Shown here: one piece after another, positions 31,328-43,436 of the stretch | Position numbering within the stretch: position 1 is the stretch's first letter | Layout of the letters: each line of letters opens with the position of its first letter | NCBI GenBank assembly: GCA_033725935.1 | Contig: MU867114.1 | Span: 186,001 to 250,000, forward strand | Length of the DNA stretch: 64,000 nt | Origin: Cladorrhinum sp. PSN259 | Taxonomy: Eukaryota > Ascomycota > Sordariomycetes > Sordariales > Podosporaceae | Direction: 5' to 3' | Made by a program: the position numbers and the translations under genes | The notes under the pieces: generated by a model | Database searches by the model: none | Told to the model about the DNA's origin: nothing | What the model saw: the letters and a program-made list of their open reading frames with translations, nothing else

Positions 31328-33695
31328 ACAACAACAACAAAAGCCTGCTGTCATGTCTCCTCAGGTTCAGGGGCAACCTCAGATTTGGGCTGGAGCTCAG
31401 CCTGGCAATCCTCAGCAATGGCAGGGACAAGTTCCGCAGCAAGTTCAGGGGCAGCAACGTCCTCTTTCTGTCCAGCAGGGATATCCCAATGCTCAAGGGC
31501 AGTTTGTGGCACAACCACAGCAGCAGCCAGCAGGTCAGCCCGGTCAGGTTCAGCAACAACAGCAGCTACAAAACCAGCAGTCGTACACTCAAGGTCCTGC
31601 TCAGTTTCAGGGACAAATACAACCTCAAGTCCAGGGCCAGGTTCCAGGTTCTGCGGGTCCCATGTCACCACAGGCACAACCACAAGCCCAGCTTCAGCAA
31701 CAACCTGGGCAGCCTCAAATTCAGCCTCAACAGTTCGTTCCTCACCCTCAAGGTCAGGGGTACTTTAATCCAGGACAGGCTCAAGCACAAAGTCCAAACC
31801 AACCCGGGCAAGCCACCAACACTCATTCTCCACAGACGCCAATACAGCCGTCTCCTGCTCCGGGTCAACCTCATGGCCCGCCTCAGAGTCCAACACCTCC
31901 TATTCTGTGTCCCAAGCCTCAACACGGACAGGCGCAGGTTCAACAAATCTTGCAAGTGCAGTCACCGGCTCCTGAAGTTGATCATGCACAGCAGCAGCAG
32001 CAACCTCAGAACCCGCCAGCTCAGCACCAGCAGCATCCTTCAATTTCCCAGCAGCCACAACAACCAGAACATCATCAGGGGCAACAGCAGCAGCAACCTC
32101 AAAGCTCAACCGTTCAGCATCAACAGCCGCCTTTCTCTCAACAGCAGCAACAGCCAGGTTTCCCTCAACAACAGCAACAACCATTCATTCAAGGCCAACC
32201 GCAGCCTCAGCAACAGCAACAACAACCCATCATCCAAGGTCAACCCGCTCAACCACAAGGCCAGCCAGCGCAACAACAGCAACCATTCATCCATGGTCAG
32301 CAACAGCCACCTTTTCCTCAACAACCACAACAGCAGCAGCAACAGCAGCCTCCTTTCCTCCAACAACAGCAACAACAAGCGCCTTTCCCTCAGCAACAGC
32401 AACCTCCTATGCAGGGCCAGCCCCAACAGCCCCCTTTCCTTCAGCAGCAACAACCTCCTATGCAAGGCCAACCTCAACAACAACACCCTTCCTTCCCTCA
32501 GCAGCAGCAGCAGCAGCAGCAGCAGCCATCCTTACCTCAACAACAACAACAACAACAACAACCCCAACAGCAGAATTCTCTCATGCAAGGCCTCTCCAAC
32601 CTCTTTGCCCCTCTTTCTCTTTCTTCTTCTCAGCCATCTACAGGACAGCCTCAGCCTCAGTTCTTTTCTCCTCAGACACAGCAACAGCCCGGGTTTCCTC
32701 AACAGCAATTCCTCCAAGGCCAACCGCCATCGTTCGCAGGACAGCTTCAACAAGTAGGCGCAAGAGCACCAGCTGGACTTGGACCCCCCCGCGGTGGTAT
32801 GAGAGGTCGTGCTCGAGGCAGAGCAGGCAGAGGCGGCAGGGGCGGAGGAAGAGGCGGCGGCGCCGCACAAGCTCCCCCAAAGAAATCCTCGTCAGCCTTA
32901 AAAGTCCTTGGCGGGGCGGGTACATTGGCTGCTGTAGGTGGGTTGACGCGCATCTTGATTGCTGCTACTACCGGCGAGGATGTTGGTGATATGGGAGGTG
33001 GAGGAGAAGACTTTGGCGGTGGCGGTGATGAGGGAACATATGATGCTGGTGGTGGTGGGCAGGAAGAGTATTACCAGGACGGAGGAGGAGAGGGGGAATA
33101 TTACGATGAAGGAGGGGAGTACTATGAGGAGGAGTATGGGGCTGCCCCCGGAGGAGAAGGGTATGCAGGAGGGGAACAGTATGCAGGAGGGGAACAGTAT
33201 GCAGGAGGGGAACAGTATGCAGGAGGGGAACAGTATGCAGGAGGGGAACAATATGCAGGAGGAGAACAATATGCAGGAGGAGAAGGATACGCGACTGGCA
33301 CAGGGGCAGCAGAAGGCTACACAGGCACAGGAGCAGAAGCACAGTACGGAGCTGTCCCCTCTGGAGCAGAACAATTTGGAGGCGCACCTCCTGGAGCAGA
33401 ACAATACGGATCCGTCCCCGCCGGAGCAGAACAGTTTGGATCATCTGGAGGGTACGGCACAGACGGAGCAGCAAACATCGGTGCAGACCCATACGGACAA
33501 CAACCGTCTGACGCAGCCACCGTTGCAGCGATGGAACAGCAAATGGCGGCGAATCACACCATCAACATGATGAACGAGCAGGCGTACCAGAATTCGATTG
33601 CGCTGATTGATGGGACTACCACCGAGACTGTGTACCAGACGTCTGACCCGTATGATCCGTATGGTGGGCAGGCCAATGCTCTTGCGCTTATTTGA
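29655..33695 (+). CDS. Glutamine-rich, prion-like low-complexity protein
   Basis: Single exon, 1,346 residues, starting MNSPGNNYGQYAPNQPPGQ 220 bp after pseudogene copy 4. Most of the protein is Gln/Pro-rich with many poly-Q runs. A short charged segment (residues about 420-500, DFANSVFSKDTMKWSKKTASRSWGAI then Ala/Gln-rich) looks like amphipathic helix. The C-terminal third has an RG-rich patch (GMRGRARGRAGRGGRGGG), a hydrophobic stretch (LKVLGGAGTLAAVGGLTRILIAAT), a Gly/Glu/Tyr-rich tract, and seven EQYAGG-type repeats. RG and Q-rich tracts suggest a condensate-forming or RNA-binding scaffold, but no folded domain is recognised. Similar fungal Q-rich proteins are poorly conserved and function is unknown. 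Confidence 0.75.
29772..29810 (+). repeat. CAG microsatellite encoding poly-Gln
   Basis: Twelve uninterrupted CAG codons followed by CAA. Several further CAG/CAA tracts occur through 29.8-32.6 kb. Confidence 0.9.
33162..33287 (+). repeat. 18-bp coding minisatellite, seven units
   Basis: Units of TATGCAGGAGGGGAACAG, the first four identical and the last three with one or two changes, encode Tyr-Ala-Gly-Gly-Glu-Gln repeats. Near-identity at silent positions indicates recent expansion. Confidence 0.9.
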
Positions 33696-33843
33696 GATTA
33701 TTGAGTATTTCTTCAAGTATATGTATTTTAGTTAGGTACTTTAGCGTTTCATCTTGAACATCTGGTTGCATTGTCTATTTGCTCGTGAGCTGGCTTCTAC
33801 TAGAACATTTGGATATCGAAACAATAAATATACAAAGAAACCC

Positions 33844-34998
33844 TCATCCCTGATGCAGCATCTTACCAAACCACTCCAACACACTCCCCAAACTCCCACC
33901 CTTAATCATCCTCAACCCCTTCTTGTAATCATCAAATTTCTCATACCCAGCCTTGCCATTAGGCGGAAACACTTGCTCAAACCTTTTCCCCTTCTCAAGC
34001 TCCAACAACCCCAACCCATCCGGTACTTTCTTCCCGACCCCATCTACCTCGCTCGCTTCAGAAGACAAGACCAAAATACCATGCCACCCAGCTTTATTCG
34101 CGCCCAAAAGATCATTCTCGAATTCATCACCCACGTATATCTTTGTCCATTCCTCCTCCTCCTCTTTTTTAATTTCTATATCAGACCCTTTTTGTCCCAT
34201 GTTATGAGCCAGCTCAGCAGCCTGCTCAAATATTCTGGGGTCAGGCTTCGCATATCCCGAGTCATAACTCATGACGTGAAAGTCAATGTCATAAGTTTTA
34301 GTCGTGTCTGGCGATGACGATAATGTCCCGTACCGTATCGGACTAACGTTTAGTCCGCACGAGCTCAAGACCGAGGGGATGCGGTCGTCCGAGTTTGTAA
34401 TTACTCCTATTGTTGTTTTGTAGCCCCCTCCACCGCCGTTGCCTCCACTGTTGCTGTTCAAAGACTTGATCCTTCGAAGATGGGATTGCAAATCCGGAAC
34501 GGTGAGATCGTACCCTTCCGACGAGGAAAATCGGTGCAGTAACTTATTTGCTAGTCCCGAGGGAAGATTTTGTTGTCCATTTGGGAGAAAAGGGGTAAAG
34601 GTATTCGTTATAACCTTGTACAAATTATTAGTATGAAGTTTTGTAAAAAAAAAAAAAAAATTGAAACGGGGAGTACATAATAAACATACATCATCCCACC
34701 ATTTCTCTGGAGTCATCACCACTTCCCTCTCCCTCGTGTTCTCAAATTCCACATTTTGATCTGAGTTTATCATCTTTCCGAAATTGGGATACATCCTGTT
34801 TTGGGTCTTGAACGCCTCTTTGAATGACTTTTCTAATCGCTTTAACCCGTCATCTGATGCAGAGTCCGAGTTATCGCGAACTCCAAGCCCGAATTGTTCT
34901 GCGACGAGGGCGTACTGCTTTATCACTGGCTGGTTTGGGCGAATAAGTGTTCCAAAGGCGTCGAAGCAAAGGAGCAGATTCCTCGGTTTTGGTGGCAT
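33844..34998 (-). CDS. HAD-like hydrolase (HDHD3/dehalogenase-type subgroup)
   Basis: Exons 34690-34998 and 33844-34614 give about 359 residues. The 75-bp intron is in frame and has no stop; I remove it because it has GTATGT, a CTAAT branch-like site and ACAAG, contains a T16 run, and its removal restores WWDDVITNTF, as in HAD cap domains. Motif I is DAFGTL, with the nucleophile Asp but Phe where phosphatases have the second Asp. Motif II is ITNSDDR, the lysine lies in YAKPDPRIF, and motif IV is VGDEFENDLLGANKAGW. The missing second Asp argues against a classical phosphatase and for the HDHD3 or haloacid-dehalogenase-like branch. The substrate is unknown. Confidence 0.85.
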   Translation of the reverse strand: MPPKPRNLLLCFDAFGTLIRPNQPVIKQYALVAEQFGLGVRDNSDSASDDGLKRLEKSFKEAFKTQNRMYPNFGKMINSDQNVEFENTREREVVMTPEKWWDDVCLLCTPRFNFFFFFTKLHTNNLYKVITNTFTPFLPNGQQNLPSGLANKLLHRFSSSEGYDLTVPDLQSHLRRIKSLNSNSGGNGGGGGYKTTIGVITNSDDRIPSVLSSCGLNVSPIRYGTLSSSPDTTKTYDIDFHVMSYDSGYAKPDPRIFEQAAELAHNMGQKGSDIEIKKEEEEEWTKIYVGDEFENDLLGANKAGWHGILVLSSEASEVDGVGKKVPDGLGLLELEKGKRFEQVFPPNGKAGYEKFDDYKKGLRMIKGGSLGSVLEWFGKMLHQG

Positions 34999-35394
34999 GT
35001 TGTCGGTTACTTAGATGATGTCTGGTTTTGTTGGGTGGTTTGTTGATGGTATGTAATGTTGTTTTCGACGTCACAAATGCCCCTCTTCCCGCCAAGCCGT
35101 TCTTATCCGATTGATCAAAGCAGCAACATCTGAGCTTCCCATGTCCATTTCTTTTGGAAGCGCGCATACTCAGGTCATTTCTCTAAACAGTCATCTATAC
35201 CGGGGCTTCATTATTATGATTTACCACATGACAATGCCCTGAACTGCCATGTTTCTTTTTCCTCTACCAAAGAACAAAGTTGGAGCCAATCCGAGAACAC
35301 ACGCTTGTTTTTGCTGTCCGGCTTTTGGCGACCCTCTGTTTCCACGCTCATATAAATATAGCCCATCATCTCATCAAACCCAAACATCTACGTC
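34999..35394. other. Intergenic
   Basis: About 400 bp between the HAD-like gene's start and the AP-1 mu 3' end, both on the minus strand. Nothing else is visible. Confidence 0.4.
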
Positions 35395-36798
35395 TCATAC
35401 AGCATCTGGTAGTCTGACTGCAATATCTCCTGACTGTGTAATGTATCGTACCCATGGCAGGGAAGGATATTGAAGCTAGATGTCAAGTCAGTAAACCGAT
35501 CACTCGTTTCGAAGGCGTCAACGTCCAAAACATACCTTTGGCTCAGTAATCTTGAGATACCGCACCTGAATGCCACTCGTGGTAAAATAAGGAATCTCAA
35601 ACTTGACCTGAATCGGCCTCTTCGCTCCCTTACCCGGCGTGCCCACACCTCCCATACTACCACCAAACCCTCCCGTCATACCACCGCCGTGCTCGTCGTC
35701 ACCCCGTACAGAAGGCAACCCCAATTCTGCACGCATCAAAAACTCCTTGCCGCCTCCAAACTGCTTAATCTTCCACACGATGGCGCTCTGCTCTGGAGCA
35801 TAGTGTACCGACCCAACATTGGTGCGGAACCGCGGCGTATCCGCATCATCAGGAACAGGAACGATAATCTCGACATTATTGGCCGTACTCCGGCGCTTGA
35901 ACTGCGCGCGCGCCTTGAGCATGTACTCGATACGTCCGCTGTGTGACTCAACGACGCACTCGACCCAGATCAAGGGTTTGACCTGCGTATTGAGCCGATA
36001 AGACATGAGCTCGAACTCGCCGTCGGGAGGGATGAAGCTGATGGTTCTGTCATTCTCAAACCTCGACAGACGCACGCATTGGTGGAATTTTACGTCCTCC
36101 ATTTCTATGGCCTTGCCGCGCGTCGTCCGCCCTGTTGTTTCAAACATGACCTTGTCGTTGAGACCCAGTCGAAGCTCGGGCATGCCTGAGAGGTAGCACT
36201 TCATCTTGATGGCGCCCAGAATCTCGGAGCGCAAGACGTTGCCGTTTGCCGACACCAAAAGGTTGAGAGACTCGATGACGTCGAGGAAGACTTCGTTCTT
36301 GCGGTATCGGATGCCCTCTGAGCGCCACGACACTGCGTTCGTTACGGCGATGGGCGGGCGGGCCTGGATCTCGAGCTTGTGTGACTCCTGCGTGATGTAC
36401 TCTTGCAAAATCTTTGATTCGGTGGTCTGCGGGTACCCAAAGTCCATCATCTCGTCCAGGAGCTCGTAGATGATGACAAAGTTGTCGCGGATGGATTCCT
36501 CCTCGAGCGCCTTGAAGTATTCGGTAAAGACCTCGACGATCTTGTGCAAAAAGAGGAGTATCTCGGCGGCATTGGTGTTTCGTTTTGTGAGGGCGAGGAG
36601 GTACAGGTTGTTGTGTCTGATGTAGAGGTAGTTGATGCCTTCGTGAGAGAAGCAAGGGGGCACGGCCGACGACTCTTCTTCGGCTTCGTTGAGGAGGATG
36701 GGGAACTGCTCGACAGCTGACATGGGGATGTCTCCGCGGTAGTTTCGCGCGAGGAGGGTCTTGCCCTTGAGGTCGAGAAAGAAGATTGCCGACGCCAT
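35395..36798 (-). CDS. AP-1 clathrin adaptor complex, mu subunit
   Basis: Exons 35536-36798 and 35395-35475 flank a 60-bp intron; about 447 residues. The start MASAIFFLDLKGKTLLARNY is the typical AP-1 mu opening. The longin-like N-domain is followed by the mu-homology domain (ISFIPPDGEFELMSYRL). The splice joins ITEPK to LQYPSLPWVRYITQSGDIAV, the AP-1-type ending, distinct from AP-2. AP-1 sorts cargo between trans-Golgi and endosomes with clathrin. A Gly-rich insert (GGGMTGGFGGSMGGVG) in the C-domain is common in fungal AP-1 mu. Confidence 0.95.
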
Positions 36799-39035
36799 TG
36801 TTGAATAATTATTAGAGGTTTGATGTCGAGGATATTTGAAGTATGGATGGAGGGGCGCGGTGTGCGCCACGGACGACGGAAAAGGAACCTGCAATTAAGG
36901 AACTGTGGACAATGATGCCCGAGGCCGTGTCGCGGAATATCGGGGAGCGAGGTCCTGAGCTAAGGTTGAACGTCGTCGTCTTCGTCGTCGTGAATCACCA
37001 AGTTGCTAAATCGGGCAAGAGGTTCCCCTGAAGCTGTTAACGTTTGGGCCCTGTAATGCCACTGTGGTGATGGATGCTGTGGCAGCTGCTCCATCTGAAA
37101 GCACAGACCAACTTTGAGAGCTGGTGCTAGGCATCCCTGCAGACTCGAAAGATCGGGAAATGGCAAAACTTGGCTCCGATGTGGGGTAATCCAAGAAGAG
37201 TGGCCAGTGCACCCCAATCAGCCCCACCACTCGATTTTTTTCGGTGCTGATAAAGGCGCCAAAAATTTCTCGCCTACTCTTCCTCTCTTTTTCTTCTTCA
37301 ACGCGTCCTTTTAGACAGTGCAGTACATTATGTGCACGACTGGTTCCAGCATTCTGTTGGTTCCGACTGTGTCTCGATTGATGAAGCTTGCGATTTCGCG
37401 GCGCGGAGAAGAAGGAAACTTCCGATACGGTCCCATAAGAACTGCCTGGTGCATGCGACCTCTTTTGGTTGCGCTCAAGTTGCGTAGGCGGTGTCAGAGG
37501 GACCGAACAATTTTTTACACTCATCATGATGAACTTTTCCCAATCCAGTGTCGGTGAATAGTTGCAATTACCAATAGTGAATTTTCTGTTGAGGGGTCCA
37601 TCCATCTCCATCTCCCCATGCTACGTTTTGGAACTTTCGACAAAAACCAACAAGGCTCAGATCCAGGAACAAAAGACCCCGTGGGAGTGTCATGCTGTCA
37701 TTGATTGGTTCAGGCAGTGATGCATCCCTGGTGGTGGTCCCTGAGAGACGAGCCGAATCCCGTCTGGGCATGGCTTGTTAGAGATCCATTCCTTCTCCCA
37801 TCAAAATGTGAATGTGAATGAGAGAGCATGTCATGAGAAGATGGAAAATATTTTCCACTTCTTTTTTCATTTTCTTGTTTTGTTGGGGCAATTCTTGTCA
37901 GATGATCCATGGCCATCGAATGCCTCGAATCAAAACTACCGAGACGATGGGCCGAAACACAAACCTGGGGGAGAAAACTCAAATGTTGGATGCCCATTCG
38001 ATCATGACAATTGCATGTGAGAGTGGGAGTGAGTGGATCCCCTTTTTAGACAAAGCGCTTCCAAAAGCCGAGACCTGGCGCCAGATAAGCAGCCAAGCTC
38101 TCCATCTCTGACACGTGCCGGTCATCTTTAATTCTAAGGGCTTACTTTTCCATTGATTTGTTTGCTTGTGACGGCGATCATGTACGGGTCTGTAGCGATC
38201 TCTTGCTCCATAAGGTTGCGACCATGACGACTTGTCCAGCTGGTCGCTTATTCCTACTCCACAATATGCATTTCTGCAAGAGAAAGAGCGAGAGAGAGAT
38301 GAAAGTCTGTTGGCGCATATGAAAAACCCCGCCCTGCCCGTGTGCTCGGTGGAGAAAGATGCAGAATGAGCGGCTCCGAGCGCCATCAAGTAAGTGGAGG
38401 GCCGGGCTGCAAAGCTCCCCTTCCATGTGGTCGTCACCTGTTTCTATTTTCTGAAAGAAGGATCTTGGCATTTTTGAGACCTGCCATGATACCAAATTGG
38501 GTTTCGTTAGGAAGCTCATCCAAGCTCATCTTGCTATTCTCAATGATGGGCCATGTTGAATGAACAATTCCTGAAGCCCGCAAAGTGAACGAAAGAAGAC
38601 TATAGTACAGACATGTAATAGCAAAATTCATCGGGGGGGCAGCGCCTGACCTCAATGTGACATCCCGGGAGGGTGGTTCAAAGTTACAGGGAGTTTCGAG
38701 CCACCCACTTTCGGGGTGTTGCACTTCCGGGGGGGCAGCTTCCAGTCCCGTTCATTCATCGACGAGGGGTTCTGTTTCTATGACCATACCACTCCTGTCG
38801 TGGACCATTGAATCCGAACCCGACAGGATCCCTTTGCCTCCATTTCCCCGTTTCCATCTCCATTTCCATTCGCATATGCATTTGCACGCACCTCCGTCTC
38901 CATCTCCATCTCCATCTCTTAACGCATCTCTTTCGTTTCTCGTTTCTGTTCCTCGTTTCCTGCACGGTTCAGCCCTGCGACTACAAATGATGACGATTTG
39001 GTAGAAGCGGAGCCCGCTAGATTTACAAGACCTGA
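36799..39035. other. Long intergenic region before the Opi1-like gene
   Basis: About 2.2 kb between divergent genes. A minus-strand frame of about 200 codons (37006-37611) has no recognisable protein character. The last part, about 38840-38925, is a pyrimidine-rich stretch of CATTTC/CATCTC hexamers, probably in the Opi1-like promoter or 5' leader. No RNA gene found. Confidence 0.45.
38840..38925 (+). repeat. Pyrimidine-rich hexamer repeat
   Basis: Imperfect CATTTC and CATCTC units about 110-195 bp before the Opi1-like start codon. CT-rich tracts at such distances are common in fungal promoters and leaders. Confidence 0.6.
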
Positions 39036-40914
39036 ATGGAAGAGAAGATGGAACACAGTCACATGCTGGGGCAAAGTCCCTTCAACACTCGATCAGACTC
39101 GACAACACCCTCCTCTGCGACGTCGACAATAATGAAGAACCCTTCTCCATCCGTCCACCCCCAGCAGCTGCTTCCCATAAACCTGTCGTTGCCACCCATC
39201 TCGCTGTCGCCCGATCCAACAACGTCGTCGCTTCTCCCGCCGATCCAGCCGCCTCATGAAAAGCCTGCTTCGGGGTCCGGCCAGACACTACCATCGCTAT
39301 CTTCTCTAACAGGCGCGCAACCCGCGCGCTTCACCTCCTCACCCTCAACCGCCTCCATCGTTTCCTCCTCCTCCTCTGCCCCAAACACCACCACCACCGC
39401 GCCGCTGAGTGCTGCAACGACTAGCCCTACCCCGACGACCCAGCACTGGCCGAGCCTCAACCCCTTCACCGCATACTACGTGCCCAGCCACGTGCAAAAC
39501 CCGGATCCCCCAATGCGCAAAGATTACATCCATAGCCAGAGTCACCAGCGAGCTACTAGCGTCAGTCTTGATGATCCCGGCGTGAGAGCCGCCGCTGAGG
39601 CTCTAGGACGTTTGAGGACAGGTGAGTTTCAAAGATTTAGAGTACAGAGGGACAAAAATCACTGACGTGGATCTGCACAACGACAAAGTGGACACCACAC
39701 CCCACGACAGAGATGCGCGGCGCCACTTGACTCCCGATAGCTCCTACGATCAGCACCAGCAACAGAAACAACAAGAGCCCCTGCTGTCGCTCATTACAAC
39801 GTCGTACCCAAGCATCGCCCCGTTTGCCCCATACGTCGAGAGCGCTGCCTCGGCATGCAACACGGCATACAACCACTCAAAGAACTACTCGCCAGTTATC
39901 AAAAGAAATGCAGAGTACCTCGAGGATCGGGTCGTCAAGCCCGTTGCAAAGAAAGTTGGAAACATCAGTGGACCGGGCCTGAGATGGTGGCTGCAGAAGC
40001 CCAGCAGGAAGCAGCGCCAGCACGATCCCGAAGGTGACAGACAAGGAATCAAGCGAAGAAAGGCTGATAATCAGGACGACCGAGAGTCAGCAATAGCCGC
40101 TCGGGTTCTGGCCGATTTTGACAACGCCGCCAAGGAGAGACGAACATCGGTCAGCACCATTGACACCCTTCCCGCTTATGACGAGAACAGATCTCCGGCA
40201 TACACCGAGACGATCGACGATTCAATGTCTCCCAGGAACGGTGTGCAGACCGGCACGAAGCTGTGGGTGGTCACATCTGGACTGGGCGTCGCCATGAAAG
40301 ACGAGAGCAAGAAGAAGATGCGCATCCTCATTCAGCTCTTGAACACTACGAACACACAAGTTTCCGAGTTCTTGGGGAGCCTGAACAAGGCCATCGAGGA
40401 GTACGATGGCACGGCACCGTCAGGCAGCGACCAAGACGCTGCCATGACCGGCCAGGAGGAGCACAACCGGAGCGAGCTCACCAGGAGGATACAATGGCTT
40501 ATTGCGAGCATTCACAAGACGACAATGACTGTCGTTGACGTTGTGGACAAGCAGGCCGCCAGCGTTCTGCCCACAAATGTCAAGCGTGTCGTTCATGGCT
40601 GTCTGATGAGCTTGCCCGCTCAGTTCAACTTGGTGGCTCAGCAGGAGTCACAAGAGAGACCACGGGAGGGGCAGCAGAATGCGAATGACGAGGGGACAGC
40701 GATTAGGAACAATGCCCACAGGGCGCTGCTTCTTGCAAAGGCTTCTCTGCGCATGATGACTCAGATTACCGATGTCCTCAACATGACGCTCACCAGTGCT
40801 GAGGAATGGTGCCAGAAGCAGGGAGAAACTCAAGGAAGTGAGAAGGTTGCTCCTTCTCCCATGATGGATTACGAGCCGGCTTACCATAACGGAGATGTCA
40901 AGATGTCCGGTTGA
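39036..40914 (+). CDS. Opi1-family transcriptional repressor
   Basis: Exons 39036-39621 and 39689-40914 give about 603 residues; the 67-bp intron (GTGAGT, CACTGAC, AAAG) joins in phase, while other AG sites are out of phase or leave an intron under 30 bp. The N-terminal 195 residues are Ser/Thr/Pro-rich. The conserved Opi1 region starts near LLSLITTSYPSIAPFAPYVE and includes VIKRNAEYLEDRVVKPVAKK. The C-terminal conserved block is LLLAKASLRMMTQITDVLN, followed by MTLTSAEEWC. In yeast Opi1 senses phosphatidic acid at the ER and represses phospholipid-biosynthetic (INO) genes; filamentous orthologues are less studied. Confidence 0.88.
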
Positions 40915-43436
40915 AGGATGAGGAAGCGATAGAAAAAGCAAAATCTGGTCGACTGGTTAAAAAAACGAGGAGACAAAGAAAACGCGTCGAGTTCCCGGAT
41001 TGTTTCGGCGGACTACAGAAAAGTATCAAAAGTACCAACCCGGCATCTACCCATCACAGGCCCCATTTTTTCCTATGTATTGTCATTATCACCATCATCT
41101 ACAACACCCTATGCCCTACTTTGTCATCGCGACATCCTTTTCCTTCTTCCTTTAATATTCTTCTCAGTTACCTCTTGTTTCATTGTACACCCGGTTTATT
41201 CATTATTTCAACATCAGCCCGTGGTTATTCTTTACAGGTACCACATCATACACGCTCCTTCTTATTCCCTACTAGCAGTCTGAGAGACCTCTTTTTTTTT
41301 TCCTTATCGGGAACATCCGAGAGAAGACTATTATATTATATACTTCTTCCTTGGGCGGGTTGGGGCACAATATTTCTCTCCTACAGTGGTTTGAGTATCA
41401 CCGCTCTTCTGACCTTTACTGTTATTGCGACAACATATTTCTACATATACGTATACACATATACCAATACTACGGGCTGTCTTGGGGGAGGGGTAAACAA
41501 AGAGCGATGGGAGTTTTTATGAGGACGGAAAGGGAAGTTGTTGGAGGTTAGGGTTTTGGATTGGAATTCGGTTGGATTGGAAATGGATGGGTGTTTCTTA
41601 TCAGCAACTGTGAATTTATTTTAAAACTTATCCTTATACCATGCTTTGCTTCACCTACAACTGCATCTTCATTCTGATGAAAAGAGTACCGCTTGATGTC
41701 GCCCAGAGTATGTTATGCATACGTTGTCGACATAGGACAGCATGATCAGCATGATAGCTTCGGTCAAGGCCCCTGAGTGTCTCCTACCGCAGGCTGAGCA
41801 AGAAGAATCGATGAACGCTGATTTCGATCCGAGCATGCAATGTTCCGGGTACGTATCCCTCGAAAAAAGTCTCGATCCGATCCCACATCACTGTTTCACC
41901 GCAGACAACAGGTTCGTCCCCCAGCCTGTCGCTTGACATCAGTAAACCTTCCCCTTGGGTTGGGCAGAGCATGGCTTTCGATGCGAGTCAACAAAGTGCA
42001 AAGTGAGAAATGACACGTCGCATGCAGCCATTTCTTGCTCTGATAGATTCGTTGGGCAGCGAGCTCGCCCAACAACCTCAATGTCGTACAATCGGACACT
42101 CTCACATCTTGGCTCCAGATCATGATTGGGCCTCGACGACTACCTGCCCCCTCGCGACATCCCGATGCGACATTTTCTGTCATTATTACGAGTCAACTAC
42201 GGCACTCGTTGCCGGATGCTGGTTCTTTATCGTGGAGGTTAAGATGCGTAATGCACGACGGGGCAGCTGCATCATGATCAGTTGGAATAAAGAGAACTGC
42301 TCCTTCGATGCCACACATACCACTGGACACACCAACACAGAGTCAACTAGTGATACCACCTCCGCGCCCAAACTCGATCGATGGCGGTTTACCGATACAA
42401 GTCGTCTTGTCAACATGGGTTTACGTGAAACTGATAAACCCGGCGGGCTTGTTGTTGCCCTTGTCATACCGCGAGTAGCAACGACAATCATCTTTGGGCA
42501 TTAGATGCCAAGGATGCCCGTCGTCTGCCTCATATAACCATCTGGTTTCAGTGTATTGATGCTCTAATGCCGTCTTACCGTCAGTGTTTGTTTTCTTTCA
42601 TACTCTCCCTCCAGTACCTTGTATCTCTCAGGGATTTCGTACTTGGTTCTTTGAGATATCAACTCACACAACACTAACAAGCGGAGGCCTTAGTCCGGCT
42701 TTCAACTACATATCAACCTTTGACTCGGGTGACTTTAGCCAAACTTCCTGTTCAGGTACCAGAGAGGATTGAATCTACAATGCACTAATACCGTCATTAT
42801 GAACCTTCCAAGTGTGAGGACTCAAGATACTGGGGTACCGGGTCTGTGAACCAATAAGCATCAGACAGGAACTCACCATGGTTAGCAAGAGCAGACCAAC
42901 GAAAACACAACTTGCTGATAAACAACGGCAAGAGCGGAGCCGGCTCTGTTTCTTTCCTCCATCCGGTCTTCCGAAGCCAGCACACGGGAGTCGGCACAAC
43001 CCGATGTTTCGCAAGCCTCCATTCACAGATAATTCTTGTTTTCTCTCTCTATTGCTTAAAAGCCCGCATGACTCCGAACTCATCCCTCTATTTGTCATCT
43101 GTTGGAATTCTTACACAGATGAGCCCAACATTATAGTCTCTATTTCATGATATGGCCGTTGGGCAGCCATCTCGCTCAAGGTACGATGGCGATCATTGCC
43201 TGCAGCAGTGGCTTGGTGTCGTTGTTCCCACAGCAAGTCTGTCAGTTATATCTTTGTGAAAGGTTCTATTACTTGTGACAGATCTGTTGCAGGACAAGCA
43301 CGACAGAATTGCTGCCGTCCACTCAAAACCCTCTCCATCAAACACGTTCGGGGTTTCCCGAGCCGAGGCTCACCATTCAACTTCGTTCACTCCCGTCTCA
43401 TATCAACAACCGCTTTGATCTTGTCTCATCAGCACA
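40915..43436. other. Long intergenic region, about 2.5 kb
   Basis: Between the Opi1-like gene and the plus-strand gene at 43437. It is T/C-rich near 41080-41460, consistent with the Opi1-like 3' region. A plus-strand frame at 42010-42504 (164 codons) has no recognisable features. I see no gene I can support. Confidence 0.4.

Noticed and set aside
30774..31559. A Leu-rich minus-strand frame opposite the Q-rich gene
   Set aside because: Poly-Leu and poly-Cys runs are complements of CAG/CAA tracts, not a protein.
37006..37611. A 201-codon minus-strand frame before the Opi1-like gene
   Set aside because: No recognisable motif; it lies in the probable promoter or leader.
38840..38925. The hexamer repeat as a possible CRISPR-like or telomeric array
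   Set aside because: Units are short, imperfect and without spacers; it is an ordinary pyrimidine-rich microsatellite.
42010..42504. A 164-codon plus-strand frame in the long gap after the Opi1-like gene
   Set aside because: No domain, biased composition and no start context; most likely chance.
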